Origin: Roseiarcus fermentans
GTDB lineage: Bacteria > Pseudomonadota > Alphaproteobacteria > Rhizobiales > Beijerinckiaceae
NCBI RefSeq assembly: GCF_003315135.1
Contig: NZ_QNRK01000025.1
Coordinates: forward strand, 36,922-100,921
DNA: 64,000 bases
Direction of reading: 5' to 3'
A program made the translations under genes and the position numbers. The notes under the pieces were generated by a model. It was not told where the DNA came from. It saw only the letters and a list, made by a program, of their open reading frames with translations, and did not search any database. Positions 18,596 through 28,374 of the stretch are shown here, piece after piece. Position 1 is the stretch's first letter, and each line of letters begins with the position of its first letter.

Positions 18596-18844
18596 ATGCC
18601 GACCGTTCTCCGTTTCGACGGGCTGCGCGTGATCGTTTATCCGAACGACCATCGACCTGCGCACGTTCATGTCAAGGGAGCGAGCGGAGAGGCCGTGTTC
18701 GTCCTGAATTGTCCCAACGGACCGCCGACGCTGCGCGAGACCTTCGGCCTCAGCCGAACCGAGCTGAACCGCGTCGAAAATGAACTGGCGGGCGCGGTGG
18801 CGACCCTGTGTGCCGAATGGAGAAGGATTCATGGCCGTATCTGA
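18596..18844 (+). CDS. DUF4160 protein, probable toxin-antitoxin component
   Basis: Basic small protein of 82 residues. The pattern MPTVLRFDGLRVIVYPNDHRPAHVHVKG matches DUF4160, whose conserved His-rich strand (DHRPAHVHV) is its hallmark. DUF4160 genes are commonly paired with DUF2442 genes and have been suggested to form toxin-antitoxin pairs; the biochemical role is not established. AGGAGG lies two bases before the ATG. The gene overlaps the next by 14 bases and lies inside the interval bounded by the 91-bp repeats, which suggests it was acquired as a unit. Confidence 0.8.
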   Translation: MPTVLRFDGLRVIVYPNDHRPAHVHVKGASGEAVFVLNCPNGPPTLRETFGLSRTELNRVENELAGAVATLCAEWRRIHGRI

Positions 18845-19244
18845 GGAAGACGCTCGACAGGCCGAAGAGCGGATGGCGGCGCTGCGAGCGAACGGCTTTG
18901 CCGTCTCCGCGCGCTACGATCGCCGCACGGCCCGAATCGTCGTGAACCTGAATACCGGCGTGCAGATCGCTTTCCCGACGCGCCTCGCGGAAGGTCTCGC
19001 CGGCGCGTCGGCGGACAATCTGGCCGACATCGAGGTCAGTCCGGCCGGTCTCGGTCTTCACTGGCCGAAACTGGACGCAGACGTGTACGTGCCGGCGCTT
19101 CTGCAAGGCGTGCTCGGTTCGAGACGCTGGATGGCGGCCGGGCTTGGAGCGGCCGGCGGCAAGACCCGTTCGCAAGCCAAGGCCGCCGCGGCGCGGGAGA
19201 ACGGCCGAAAAGGCGGACGGCCCCGCAAGGCGGGGGGCGGTTGA
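18831..19244 (+). CDS. DUF2442 protein with basic C-terminal tail, partner of DUF4160
   Basis: Protein of 137 residues. The middle segment (about 20-100: AVSARYDRRTARIVVNLNTGVQIAFP ... GLHWPKLDADVYVPALLQGVLG) is a DUF2442 domain. The tail (about 110-137) is rich in Lys, Arg, Ala and Gly and ends GRKGGRPRKAGGG, an AT-hook-like pattern that may bind DNA. This fits an antitoxin/autoregulator role, by inference only. Start ATG 18831 has AGAAGG upstream and overlaps the DUF4160 gene, indicating translational coupling. Confidence 0.78.
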   Translation: MAVSEEDARQAEERMAALRANGFAVSARYDRRTARIVVNLNTGVQIAFPTRLAEGLAGASADNLADIEVSPAGLGLHWPKLDADVYVPALLQGVLGSRRWMAAGLGAAGGKTRSQAKAAAARENGRKGGRPRKAGGG

Positions 19245-19414
19245 GAGCGTTTTGACTTTGCACGACGGCCACAGGGGGCGGACTTGGACGGGGAGGAAGA
19301 GAGACGGCGCCGCCGTTGGCGGCGGGCGCTCAAGTGCAACAGCGGATGACGACGCCGCCGACGCCGCGGAGCGGCGGCCCCCCGTCCAATCATCGGTTGC
19401 ACGGGGCCGCCCAC

Positions 19415-19505
19415 CCCTCGACGACCGGATCGTGCGCCCGGGGCGGGGGACGCACGGCGCCGAGCCGGGGGAGACGGAGGAGGCGGCGCCGGGGCAGCCG
19501 TAGGG
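19415..19505 (+). repeat. 91-bp direct repeat, copy B (detached comEC 3' end)
   Basis: Exact second copy of 18439-18529, still carrying the comEC reading frame end and TAG stop but with no gene body in front of it. It lies 171 bases after the DUF2442 stop. The 19245-19414 stretch between them holds no supported gene. Confidence 0.95.
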
Positions 19506-19522
19506 CGGACAGGCGTTGAAAA

Positions 19523-19540
19523 TAATGCAACTTCGCATTA
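19523..19540. promoter_or_regulatory. Inverted repeat, probable operator of the AbrB/PIN operon
   Basis: TAATGC and GCATTA form a perfect six-base dyad with a six-base spacer (AACTTC). It lies in a locally AT-rich stretch 29 bases before the AbrB-type start codon, where a toxin-antitoxin operon usually carries its autoregulatory operator. Confidence 0.55.
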
Positions 19541-19568
19541 CATAAAGAGAACCAAGCGAAAGCCTGCC

Positions 19569-19835
19569 ATGACCACATTGACCGTCACGGCGCGGGGACA
19601 GGTCACGTTCCGCAAGGATGTGCTGCGGCACCTCGGCGTCCAGCCGGGAGGCAGGATTCATCTCGACCTGCTGCCGGACGGCCGGGCGCAGCTGACTGCG
19701 GAGCGCGAAAAGCGTTCGTTCCGTGAATTGCATGGATTTCTGAAGGACCGGACCAACGGCGCGCGGCTCAGCCTCGACGACATCGCCGAGGCGATCGCGG
19801 AAGGCGGCGCAGCGGCCGGGGTCACGGACGAATGA
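19569..19835 (+). CDS. AbrB-type (SpoVT-AbrB) antitoxin
   Basis: Protein of 88 residues. Residues 1-45 form a swapped-hairpin AbrB DNA-binding domain (MTTLTVTARGQVTFRKDVLRHLGVQPGGRIHLDLL), and the remainder is a polar tail likely to wrap the toxin. It should bind its own promoter and neutralise the PIN protein encoded next. The stop overlaps the toxin start in ATGA. An inverted repeat lies just upstream. Confidence 0.88.
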   Translation: MTTLTVTARGQVTFRKDVLRHLGVQPGGRIHLDLLPDGRAQLTAEREKRSFRELHGFLKDRTNGARLSLDDIAEAIAEGGAAAGVTDE

Positions 19836-20230
19836 AGATCACCGCCGACACGAACCTTCTGCTGCGGGCGATCGTGGGCGACGACGAGGCGCAGAGCGCC
19901 CTCGCCATCGAGGCGCTGGAAAAGGCCGAGACGGTCGCCGTCAGCCTGCAGTCGCTTTGCGAATTGGCGTGGGTTCTTGCGCGGCGTTATGGCGTGTCGC
20001 GCGCGGACGTCGCCGCCGCCATCCGGCGCCTGTCCGAGACCCGCAACGTCGCCCTCGACCGGCCCGCCGTCGAATGGGGACTCGGCCTCCTCGAAGCGGG
20101 GGGCGACTTCGCCGACGGCGTCATCGCCTTCGAAGGCGCGGCGCTGGGGGCGGAAACGTTCGTTTCGTTCGATAGAAAGGCCGTTTCCTTGCTCGCTGCG
20201 CAAGGGCGTCGAGCGCAGCTCCTCGCCTGA
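19832..20230 (+). CDS. PIN-domain toxin (VapC-like ribonuclease)
   Basis: PIN-domain protein of 132 residues, expected to be a metal-dependent RNase toxin. The acidic quartet is visible: Asp6 (ITADTNLLL), Glu44 (SLCELAW), Asp95 (GDFADGVIA) and Asp114 (VSFDRKAV). All positions expected for activity are present, so the toxin looks intact. It is the second gene of a coupled operon with the AbrB antitoxin. Confidence 0.88.
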   Translation: MKITADTNLLLRAIVGDDEAQSALAIEALEKAETVAVSLQSLCELAWVLARRYGVSRADVAAAIRRLSETRNVALDRPAVEWGLGLLEAGGDFADGVIAFEGAALGAETFVSFDRKAVSLLAAQGRRAQLLA

Positions 20231-20604
20231 CGCGTCGGTCCGCCAACCTGCCCAGGGCGCGGTGACGAGGAGCGACAAAGCGCGCTGCGAGCCGGCGACG
20301 CCGTCTCCGGCACAACCGCCAAATCTTCTCGAATGGTTTGCTCAAATGAACGCGCCGTGTCTTCACCGCTGTTACATACAGTTATCACAAGTCTATTGAA
20401 TGCATCAAAAATGAGGCCATTGTGTTTTTGAAATGGCGATGTCATCTTTACATTGTAAGCGAAACGAGACAGCAAAAAGGGGTGGGCGACTTTCCTGTAA
20501 AAAAAAACAACGCGGGAACGGCGGCCTTGGAAAGTCCCGGTCGGTGTTCTTGAGCGCGCCTTGGAAACCTTGGCGCCGAAATCCTGTACACCGGGAGTCC
20601 GTAG
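20231..20604. other. AT-rich upstream region of the large surface-protein gene
   Basis: No gene is supported in these 374 bases. From about 20330 to 20515 the composition is much more AT-rich than the surrounding DNA, with several A/T runs including nine consecutive A residues at about 20499-20507. A promoter for the surface-protein gene at 20605 is likely within this stretch. Confidence 0.5.
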
Positions 20605-23097
20605 ATGATAAGGTCGCTTCGACACCTTCGCTTGACCCTGCTCGCCGGCACGATCGTCGCCGGCGCGGCCGGCGGGGCGCAAGCTCAATCCGTCTGGCAG
20701 GGCGGCGCGCAGAACAACCAATACAACTGGGATCTTGCGAGCAACTGGAGCACCGGCGCCATCCCGACCTCTTCCAGCCTCGTCGAGTTCGCCGCCCCGT
20801 ACACGACGTATTTGCCCGTCGCCCTCAACGGGCCGACGCCGGCGCAAGCGCTGTCGTCGACGCTGACGGGGAGCCTCATCGATCTCAAAGGCTGGACGCT
20901 GACGCTTTCGGGGACCAACAGCTCCGCCCAGAGCTTCAGCGGGAACATCGGGAATTCCTCGACGACTCAGGCGGGTATCACGTTCGGCGGCGCCGGCTTC
21001 GGCACGCAGAGTCTCAGCGGCGTCATCTCCGGCGCGACCCTCGTCACGGTCGATGGCGGCTTTCTGAACCTCGCTGCGGCGAACAGCTATTCGGCGGGCA
21101 CGACCGTTTCCGGCGGCACGCTCAACGCCCAGACGGCGAAAGCCCTCGGCTCGGGACCCCTGACGATCAACAGCGGAACGGTGAACGTCGCGGGCGACGA
21201 GACGGTGTCCTCGCTTGCGCAATACGGCGGCGCGCTCAACATAAACAGCGGCAACTTCATCGCGACGAACGGCGCCACGACGAACGGCGGCGCGACGAGC
21301 GTCAGCGGAACCCTCACGCTCGGGTCGGCGAGCTCGCTCGGCACGGTCCTCCTCCAAAGCGGCGGGAAGATCGCGCTGACCGGCGCCCTGACCGTGACCA
21401 CGGACTTCGCCAACGCCAACGCCGGCGTCGGCAACGCCTATAAACCGCTCGCCAACGTCACAGGCGGCGCGGTCGACGCGCCGACCGGCACGACGATGGC
21501 CATCGCCCCGTTGACGGTCGCCCTAGGCGCCGTCCACGTCGGCGCGACCAAGTCGGCAACGTTCCAGGTCCATAACACGACCACGGCCGCGGTCGGCACG
21601 ACGCTGAGGGGCGCCGTTCAGACGACCGGCCTCACCGACGCGAGCCTCTCGCTCAAGGACTCGGGCGGCAACACCATTACCGGCGGCGGCGACAATTTCG
21701 GTCCGATCGTCGCCGCGGCAAGCAGCGGCTCCTACACCGTGGCCTGGGCCCCGACCACGGGGGGTGCGCTCAGCGGCCAGTCGATCCAAGCCGTCAGCGA
21801 CTTCTCCAACGTCGCCTCGGCGACTGCCGCGGTGACCGGAACGGCGTGGAACCTGGCCCAGGCCAGCATTCTCTCCCCGTCGGGCGCGTCGATCGCGCTC
21901 GGCGCCGTCCACGTCGGCGACGTCGACAGCCAGACGCTGTCGATCGAGAATGTCGGCGGGGCCTCGCAAAACTACGCCTATACGGAAGGGCTCGATGCGC
22001 GGGCGCTCGGTCCGACCGGCTCTGCGACCGTCAGCGGATCGATCAACAACCTCGCTGCGGGCAGCCAGAGCAGCGCGATCGCGCTGGGACTTTCGACGGC
22101 GACGGCGGGCGCGATCGCCGGCTCGGCCAGCGTGAGGTTCCTCTCTGACGGCGCCACGACGAGCCATCTTTCGACCACGACTCTGAACTCGACGACCTTC
22201 AGCCTGAGCGGAAACGTCTATGGCTACGCGACGCCGGGCGCATTGCCGGGCGCGATCGCCCCTGTCGTCGCGCATGTCGGCGACAGCGCCAGCAAGTTCC
22301 TGACGATTTCCAACACCGCCCCGACCGGCGGGTACTACGAGGGTCTCGACGCGAGCTTCGGCGCCACGACCGGCGCCGCCGTCGCCAACGGCGGCTCGGT
22401 GACGAACGTCGCGGCCGGGTCGAACGACGGCGGCGCGAACCTGGCCGTCGGCGTCGATACGCGCACGGCGGGCGCCAAGACCGGGACGGTCACGGTCAAT
22501 TTCGCCTCCGACGGCGCGACCACCAGCGGCCTCGGAACGACCGCCCTGACGAGCGCGTCGCAGACCGTCAGCGTATCGGGCGACGTCTACCATTACGCCG
22601 ATCCGGTCCTGCAGAAGGCGGGCGGAGACGGCTCCTTGGTCGAGACCGACGCGACGCACTACACGCTCGACTTCGGCACGGTGGGCAAGGGCGGCAGCGC
22701 CAGCCTGTCCCTGGCGATCCTGAACCAGCTCTATGGGGACGACCCCACGGGCGCCTTTACCGACAGCCTGGGCGGCGCCTTCGGCCCCGCCTCGTCCGCG
22801 CTCGCGCCGTTCAGCTACGACTTCGCGACGTTCGACCTCGCGGCGGGCCAGCAGGCGATCGGGACGATCCGCTTCGACGCCTCGGGCGGGCCGAACACCG
22901 TCTTCGAGACCCTCACCTTCTCGCCGACGAGCACGGACATCGGCGGGACATCGGATCTGACCCCGATCACGATCACGCTCGAAGGGACGGTGGCCGCCGC
23001 CGCCCCCGAACCCTCGACCTGGGCGATGCTCGGCCTCGGCTTCGCCGGCCTCGGTCTGGCGGGCCGGCGCCGCATGCGCGCGCCGAAGACGGCGTAG
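20605..23097 (+). CDS. Large secreted PEPxxWA-CTERM protein with choice-of-anchor D repeats
   Basis: Exported protein of 830 residues. Residues 1-28 are a signal peptide (ending GGAQAQ). The next ~250 residues are Gly/Ser/Thr/Asn-rich and resemble autotransporter-associated beta-strand repeats (NWSTGAIPTSSSL, GGTLNAQTAKALGSGPLTINSGTV). Then come about four repeats of the choice-of-anchor D type, starting near 306, 431, 553 and 689 (ALGAVHVG twice, PVVAHVGD, LDFGTVGKGG). The C-terminus is PEPSTWAMLGLGFAGLGLAGRRRM: a PEPxxWA motif, a membrane segment and an Arg cluster, which is a sorting signal recognised by an exosortase. No transporter barrel is present. GGGAG lies eight bases before the start. 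Confidence 0.82.
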   Translation: MIRSLRHLRLTLLAGTIVAGAAGGAQAQSVWQGGAQNNQYNWDLASNWSTGAIPTSSSLVEFAAPYTTYLPVALNGPTPAQALSSTLTGSLIDLKGWTLTLSGTNSSAQSFSGNIGNSSTTQAGITFGGAGFGTQSLSGVISGATLVTVDGGFLNLAAANSYSAGTTVSGGTLNAQTAKALGSGPLTINSGTVNVAGDETVSSLAQYGGALNINSGNFIATNGATTNGGATSVSGTLTLGSASSLGTVLLQSGGKIALTGALTVTTDFANANAGVGNAYKPLANVTGGAVDAPTGTTMAIAPLTVALGAVHVGATKSATFQVHNTTTAAVGTTLRGAVQTTGLTDASLSLKDSGGNTITGGGDNFGPIVAAASSGSYTVAWAPTTGGALSGQSIQAVSDFSNVASATAAVTGTAWNLAQASILSPSGASIALGAVHVGDVDSQTLSIENVGGASQNYAYTEGLDARALGPTGSATVSGSINNLAAGSQSSAIALGLSTATAGAIAGSASVRFLSDGATTSHLSTTTLNSTTFSLSGNVYGYATPGALPGAIAPVVAHVGDSASKFLTISNTAPTGGYYEGLDASFGATTGAAVANGGSVTNVAAGSNDGGANLAVGVDTRTAGAKTGTVTVNFASDGATTSGLGTTALTSASQTVSVSGDVYHYADPVLQKAGGDGSLVETDATHYTLDFGTVGKGGSASLSLAILNQLYGDDPTGAFTDSLGGAFGPASSALAPFSYDFATFDLAAGQQAIGTIRFDASGGPNTVFETLTFSPTSTDIGGTSDLTPITITLEGTVAAAAPEPSTWAMLGLGFAGLGLAGRRRMRAPKTA

Positions 23098-23150
23098 CAC
23101 GCGACCCGCACTCGCGCGCTTCGCGCCGACGGCGGTCCTCGCCGCGTCGA

Positions 23151-23172
23151 GCCCCCGCCTCGCGGCGGGGGC
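23151..23172 (+). terminator. Intrinsic terminator of the surface-protein gene
   Basis: A perfect nine-base GC-rich stem (GCCCCCGCC / GGCGGGGGC) with a four-base loop (TCGC), followed by TTTCC. It begins 54 bases after the stop codon. The T-run is short, so termination efficiency is uncertain. Confidence 0.7.
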
Positions 23173-23423
23173 TTTCCGTTGAGGCCGCCGCAACGCTCAG
23201 CGCGCGCTGGCTCGGCTCGCTGGCGGGCTGACGGGGAGTCTCCTTCGACAGGAAGGCGTTTGCTGGCTTGCGGCGCAGGCCCGACAACCGGCGTCCCGGC
23301 TGACCGGATCGGGCGCGACGCGAAAGGCGAGCCCGAAACCTTGCCCTTTGCCCGCCGATGGGGCCATAAGGCCGCTTTCGCGGGGCTTTGCGCTCCGCCT
23401 CGAATCGTCTGCAGAGTCAGCCC

Positions 23424-24752
23424 ATGCGCCTCAGCCGCTATTTTCTCCCCATCCTGAAGGAAACGCCGAAAGAGGCGGAGATCGTCTCGCATCGCCTGAT
23501 GCTGCGCGCCGGCATGATCCGGCAGGAATCGGCCGGCATCTACGCCTGGCTGCCGCTCGGCCTGCGCGTGCTGCAGAAGATCTGCGCCATCGTGCGCGAG
23601 GAGCAGAACCGCGCCGGGGCGATCGAACTCCTCATGCCGACGCTGCAGTCGGCCGACCTGTGGCGCGAATCCGGCCGCTATGACGACTACGGCAAGGAGA
23701 TGCTGCGCATCCGCGACCGGCACGAGCGCGACATTCTCTACGGGCCGACCAACGAGGAGATGATCACCGAGATTTTTCGCGCGTCCGTGCGCTCGTACAA
23801 GGACCTGCCGCTGAATCTCTACCACATCCAGTGGAAGTTCCGCGACGAGGTGCGGCCGCGCTTCGGCGTGATGCGCTCGCGCGAGTTCCTGATGAAGGAC
23901 GCCTATTCGTTCGATCTCGACCAGGCCGGCGCGCGCCACTCCTACAACAAGATGATCACCGCCTACCTGCGCACCTTCAAGCGCCTCGGCCTCACCGCCA
24001 TTCCGATGATGGCCGACACCGGCCCGATCGGCGGCGACCTCAGCCACGAGTTCATCATTCTCGCCTCGACCGGCGAGAGCGAGGTGTTTTGTCACAAGGA
24101 CTATCTCGGCTTCGAGACGCCGCCCGAGACGATCGATTTCGATGATCCGGCGGCCATGCAGGCCGTGTTCGACAAGTGGACCTCGCTCTACGCCGCGACC
24201 TCGGAGAAGCACGACGCCGCCGCCTTCGCGGCGCTGCCGGAGGAAGCGCGGGTTTCGGCGCGCGGAATCGAGGTCGGCCACATTTTCTACTTCGGGACCA
24301 AATATTCCGCTCCCATGAAGGCGGTCGTCAACGGACCGGACGGCAAGGAGACGGCCGTGCATATGGGCTCCTACGGCATCGGCCCGAGCCGGCTCGCGGC
24401 CGCGCTGATCGAGGCGAACCATGACGAGGCGGGCCCGATCTGGCCGGACGCGGTCGCGCCGTTCCGGGTCGGTCTGATCAACCTCAAGGTCGGCGACGCG
24501 GCCTGCGACGGCGCGTCCGCCCGTATCCACCGCGCGCTCGAGGCCGCCGGCGTCGACGTTCTCTACGACGACCGCGACGAACGGCCGGGCGCGAAGTTCG
24601 CCGCCATGGACCTCGTCGGCGCGCCGCATCAGGTGATCGTCGGCCCGAAGAGTCTCGCCGAGGGCAAGGTCGAGCTGAAGATCCGCCGGAGCGGCGAGCG
24701 CGAACTCCTCGGCGTCGAGGCGGCGATCGACAGGCTCGGCGGCAAGGCGTGA
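23424..24752 (+). CDS. proS: Proline-tRNA ligase, short alphaproteobacterial form
   Basis: Class II aminoacyl-tRNA synthetase of 442 residues that charges tRNA(Pro). The class II catalytic region is clear ([10 protein letters not shown], motif 2 [26 protein letters not shown] split at about 137-162, motif 3 [21 protein letters not shown]), followed by an anticodon-binding domain (about 350-435, with [21 protein letters not shown]). The length and lack of the large cis-editing insertion identify the short ProS2-like type. ATG 23424 fits the usual MRLSRYFLP start. The gene precedes lolC-lolD on the same strand, as in many relatives. Confidence 0.96.
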   Translation: MRLSRYFLPILKETPKEAEIVSHRLMLRAGMIRQESAGIYAWLPLGLRVLQKICAIVREEQNRAGAIELLMPTLQSADLWRESGRYDDYGKEMLRIRDRHERDILYGPTNEEMITEIFRASVRSYKDLPLNLYHIQWKFRDEVRPRFGVMRSREFLMKDAYSFDLDQAGARHSYNKMITAYLRTFKRLGLTAIPMMADTGPIGGDLSHEFIILASTGESEVFCHKDYLGFETPPETIDFDDPAAMQAVFDKWTSLYAATSEKHDAAAFAALPEEARVSARGIEVGHIFYFGTKYSAPMKAVVNGPDGKETAVHMGSYGIGPSRLAAALIEANHDEAGPIWPDAVAPFRVGLINLKVGDAACDGASARIHRALEAAGVDVLYDDRDERPGAKFAAMDLVGAPHQVIVGPKSLAEGKVELKIRRSGERELLGVEAAIDRLGGKA

Positions 24753-24762
24753 TGACGGCGTC

Positions 24763-24890
24763 CCCTCACCCTGCCGCCTCCAGTCCGCCGAAAGGCGGAC
24801 GCCCTGTGGGCGGCTGTCCCTTTCCCGGTGGGAGAGGGGGGGCCCATCTCCCTCGGGCAGAGGGTGGCGCGAAGCGCCGGATGAGGGGTC
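24763..24890. repeat. REP-like palindromic repeat between proS and lolC
   Basis: GC-rich mosaic of short dyads, including CTCACCCTGCCG, GTCCGCC..GGCGGAC and GCGAAGCGCCGGATGAGGGG. The same building blocks recur at 63482-63612. This looks like a dispersed intergenic palindromic element, not a gene. Confidence 0.6.
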
Positions 24891-24897
24891 GCCCCGC

Positions 24898-26182
24898 ATG
24901 ACCGCCGCCGCCGTCGACACCGCCGCAGCCAAGCGCGCCGCGCGGCCGTTCGCGCCGTTCGAGTGGATGGTGGCGTTCCGATACCTGCGCGCCCGCAACG
25001 CCCAGAAATCGATCTCGGTGATCGCCGGGTTCTCGTTCCTCGGCATCGTGCTCGGGGTGGCGGCGCTGATCGTCGTCATGTCGGTGATGAACGGGTTCCG
25101 CCACGATCTGATGGAGAAGATGATTGGCCTCAACGGCCATATGTTCCTGCAGGGGATCGAGACGCCGCTGACCGATTACGACGCGGTGGCGGAGCGGGTC
25201 GGCAAGGTCCCGGGGGTGACGCTGGCGCTGCCGCTGGTCGAGGGCCAGGCCTTCGCGACGACGCAATACGGCTCCGCCGGCGCGCTGGTGCGCGGCGTCA
25301 AGGGGCAGGACCTCGAGCGGTTGCCGGGCGTCGCCGGTCACATCACGCAAGGCTCGCTCGACGGCTTCGACCGGGGGCAGGGGCTCGCGGTCGGCGCCAA
25401 GCTCGCCGAGCGCCTCGGCCTCAGGGTCGGCGACAATGTGACGATCATCGCCCCCCACGGCGCCGAGACGCCGTTCGGCGTCACGCCGCGGATGAAGGCC
25501 TATCCGGTCGCGGCGATCTTCCAGATCGGCATGTCGACCTTCGACAACACCTTCATCTTCATGCCGCTCGCCGAGGCGCAGACCTTCTTCAACGAGGAGG
25601 GGCAGGCCAACGTCATCGAGGTGTATGTCCAGAACCCCGACGACATGGACGCGATGCGCCGGAGAATCGAGCCGGCGCAGCAGCGGCCGATGATCGACAC
25701 CGACTGGCGCCAGCTCAACCGCAGTTTCTTCGACGTGCTCGCGGTCGAGAGCAACGTGATGTTCGCGATTCTGGCGCTGATCATGCTGGTGGCGGCGCTC
25801 AACATCATCTCCGGCCTGATCATGCTGGTGCAGGACAAGGGGCGCGCGATCGCGGTCCTGCGCACGATGGGGGCGACGCGCGGCGCGGTGATGCGCATCT
25901 TTCTGATCACCGGCGCGACGATCGGCGTGGTGGGCACCTTCGTCGGGCTGATCCTCGGCCTCCTCGTGGCCTATAACGTCGAGCCGATCCGCCGCTTCCT
26001 GATGTGGATGACCGGCCAGAACCTGTTTCCCTCGGAATTCTATTTCCTGTCGCAGCTTCCCTCCCGGGTCGAGCCGACCGACGTCGCGGCCGTGGTCGGG
26101 CTGGCGCTGGCGCTCTCGATCGCCGCCACGATCTATCCGTCGTGGCGCGCGGCGAAGCTCGATCCGGTGGAGGCGCTGCGCT

Positions 26183-26190
<8 letters not shown>
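24898..26190 (+). CDS. lolC: Lipoprotein-releasing ABC transporter permease LolC/LolE
   Basis: Inner-membrane permease of 430 residues of the lipoprotein sorting system, which extracts lipoproteins from the inner membrane for delivery to LolA. One N-terminal membrane segment (about 42-64) is followed by a large periplasmic domain (about 65-285) and three C-terminal segments (about 288-312, 337-360, 395-415). The N-terminal motif [30 protein letters not shown] is typical. Alphaproteobacteria usually carry one LolC/E-type permease. The stop overlaps the lolD start by eight bases. Confidence 0.94.
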
Positions 26191-26878
<688 letters not shown>

Positions 26879-26893
26879 TCGGCGACGGTCGCC

Positions 26894-27079
26894 TCACGCC
26901 CCGGCGTTCGCGCGCGCGAGCCTGACGGGCCAGGCCAGGGCTTCCGGCAACGCTCGCCCGACCGTCTCGGCGAAGGCGGCGGCGGTCCCGCTGTTCCAGG
27001 CGCCCTCGACAATGGGGGCGAGCGCCACGCCGACCCCCACCAGGTAAACGATGACAACGATCGCGAGCACGAGCCGCAT
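26894..27079 (-). CDS. Small single-pass membrane protein
   Basis: Protein of 61 residues whose first ~25 residues are hydrophobic (MRLVLAIVVIVYLVGVGVALAPI), followed by a short amphipathic region. GGAGGGG lies 4 bases before the ATG, which supports translation. No family is recognised. It is convergent with lolD and lies downstream of the histidine phosphatase gene on the same strand. Confidence 0.55.
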   Translation of the reverse strand: MRLVLAIVVIVYLVGVGVALAPIVEGAWNSGTAAAFAETVGRALPEALAWPVRLARANAGA

Positions 27080-27167
27080 GGTCCCCTCCAGGGCAGTCCC
27101 ACCCACGACAACGCCGGCCTGACGCGATTGTTCCATGGCGGCAAGCGCGTCGGCTGGGGCGCCCCGA

Positions 27168-27734
27168 TCAGGGATCGGCGCGGCGCGCGAACGGGATCAC
27201 TGCGTTCTGGTCGCCCGGCATCAGCATCTGCGGCGTCTGCCTGAACTCCCATCCGTCCGGCTTGCGCTTGAGGATCCAGACGACGTCGAAGCGGTCGCCC
27301 GGCCAAGCCTCCGGCGTCGCGGGCGCATTGGGAAGCGCTGCGACCGCGCCCGGGATCGCCTTGTGCTCCCAGCACACGAGCACGACCCCGCTTTCCCTCA
27401 TCACCGCGTCGGCCAGAGCCTGCGCGTCGTCCTTGGCGATCGTCGCGTTGAACGGCTGCGGCCCGGATTCCGGCCACAAAGCCTGCGCCAGGGGGATGAC
27501 CGTCTGAGCCGGGCGCTTGCTGCCCTCGTCCGCCGCCGCGGCGAACACGACGTCCGGCCTCTCGATGTGCCGCGCGCTCGGTTGGGCGAAGAAGCCGACC
27601 AGCCGTCGCGCCCGCTCCCACCCGGTCTCGCTCAGGCTTCGGAGGTCCGGCGAACCGTCTGCGGTGAAGCCGGGCGCCCTGTCAGGCACGGGCTTCTCGG
27701 CATGACGGATGATCATGATTCGCGTCGGGCTCAT
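27168..27734 (-). CDS. Histidine phosphatase superfamily protein
   Basis: Soluble protein of 188 residues. The N-terminal IMIIRHAEKPVPDRAPGF carries the RH of the phosphohistidine motif, with Ala in place of the usual Gly, and a second histidine appears in VLVCWEHKAIPG, typical of the branch-2-like minimal members. The substrate is unknown. An internally deleted relic of a second copy lies at 28375-28518, showing that this gene and its upstream membrane methyltransferase-like neighbour were duplicated as a unit. The gene is 47 bases downstream of that neighbour. Confidence 0.78.
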   Translation of the reverse strand: MSPTRIMIIRHAEKPVPDRAPGFTADGSPDLRSLSETGWERARRLVGFFAQPSARHIERPDVVFAAAADEGSKRPAQTVIPLAQALWPESGPQPFNATIAKDDAQALADAVMRESGVVLVCWEHKAIPGAVAALPNAPATPEAWPGDRFDVVWILKRKPDGWEFRQTPQMLMPGDQNAVIPFARRADP

Positions 27735-27781
27735 AAGGCACCCCCTTGCGGTCGGGTGACGCTATCCGTTCCCCCAGCGCA

Positions 27782-28348
27782 TCATAGCACGAACGGGATG
27801 AGCGCCCGCGTGCGATTTGCATAATTCCGGTAGGCGTCGCCGAACTCGCGGCGCATCACCGCCTCCTCCACCCGGAGTTTGCGCCACAGCGCGGCGGCGG
27901 CGAGGACCACCGCGAGGATCGCGCGCCCTTCGCCGACCGCGACCGCCGTCCCGATCAGGGCGAGCAGGAGCCCGGCGTCGATCGGGCGCCGGACCCATTG
28001 ATAGGGGCCGGTGACGACGAGGGTGTGGCCGTGCTTCAGCGTCACCGCGCCGCTCCAGTTCCCGGCCAGCCAGACGCGCGCCCAGACGGCGAAGGCGAGG
28101 CCGGCGAAGGTCAGCGACGTCCCGAGCCGGACGAAGCGCATGTCGGGGGGCAGGAAGCGCGCGTCGAGGAGCGGAACCGGAACGTTCGGCGCGGCGAGCA
28201 GGTACGCGGCGACCAAGAGCGGCAGGACATGTGTCAGCCGCGACGCAACACCCTCCCGCGCCGCGTCCGCCTTCACCCTTCGCGCGAAAACCATCCGGAC
28301 CGCGAACCAGGCGAGCCACAGGACGGGGATGATCAGCCGATACGACAC
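27782..28348 (-). CDS. Isoprenylcysteine methyltransferase-like membrane protein (copy 1)
   Basis: Inner-membrane protein of 188 residues with four to five hydrophobic segments. The C-terminal half (LVVTGPYQWVRRPIDAG ... FGDAYRNYANRTRALIPFVL) matches the ICMT/phospholipid methyltransferase-like family. The normally conserved histidine of the RHP motif is replaced (VRRP), whereas copy 2 at 28557 keeps VRHPIYTG. This could weaken S-adenosylmethionine use. The start is GTG at 28348 with GGAGG seven bases upstream. Confidence 0.78.
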   Translation of the reverse strand: MSYRLIIPVLWLAWFAVRMVFARRVKADAAREGVASRLTHVLPLLVAAYLLAAPNVPVPLLDARFLPPDMRFVRLGTSLTFAGLAFAVWARVWLAGNWSGAVTLKHGHTLVVTGPYQWVRRPIDAGLLLALIGTAVAVGEGRAILAVVLAAAALWRKLRVEEAVMRREFGDAYRNYANRTRALIPFVL

Positions 28349-28374
28349 CGTAGCGCCTCCGCGAGCGTTGCCGC

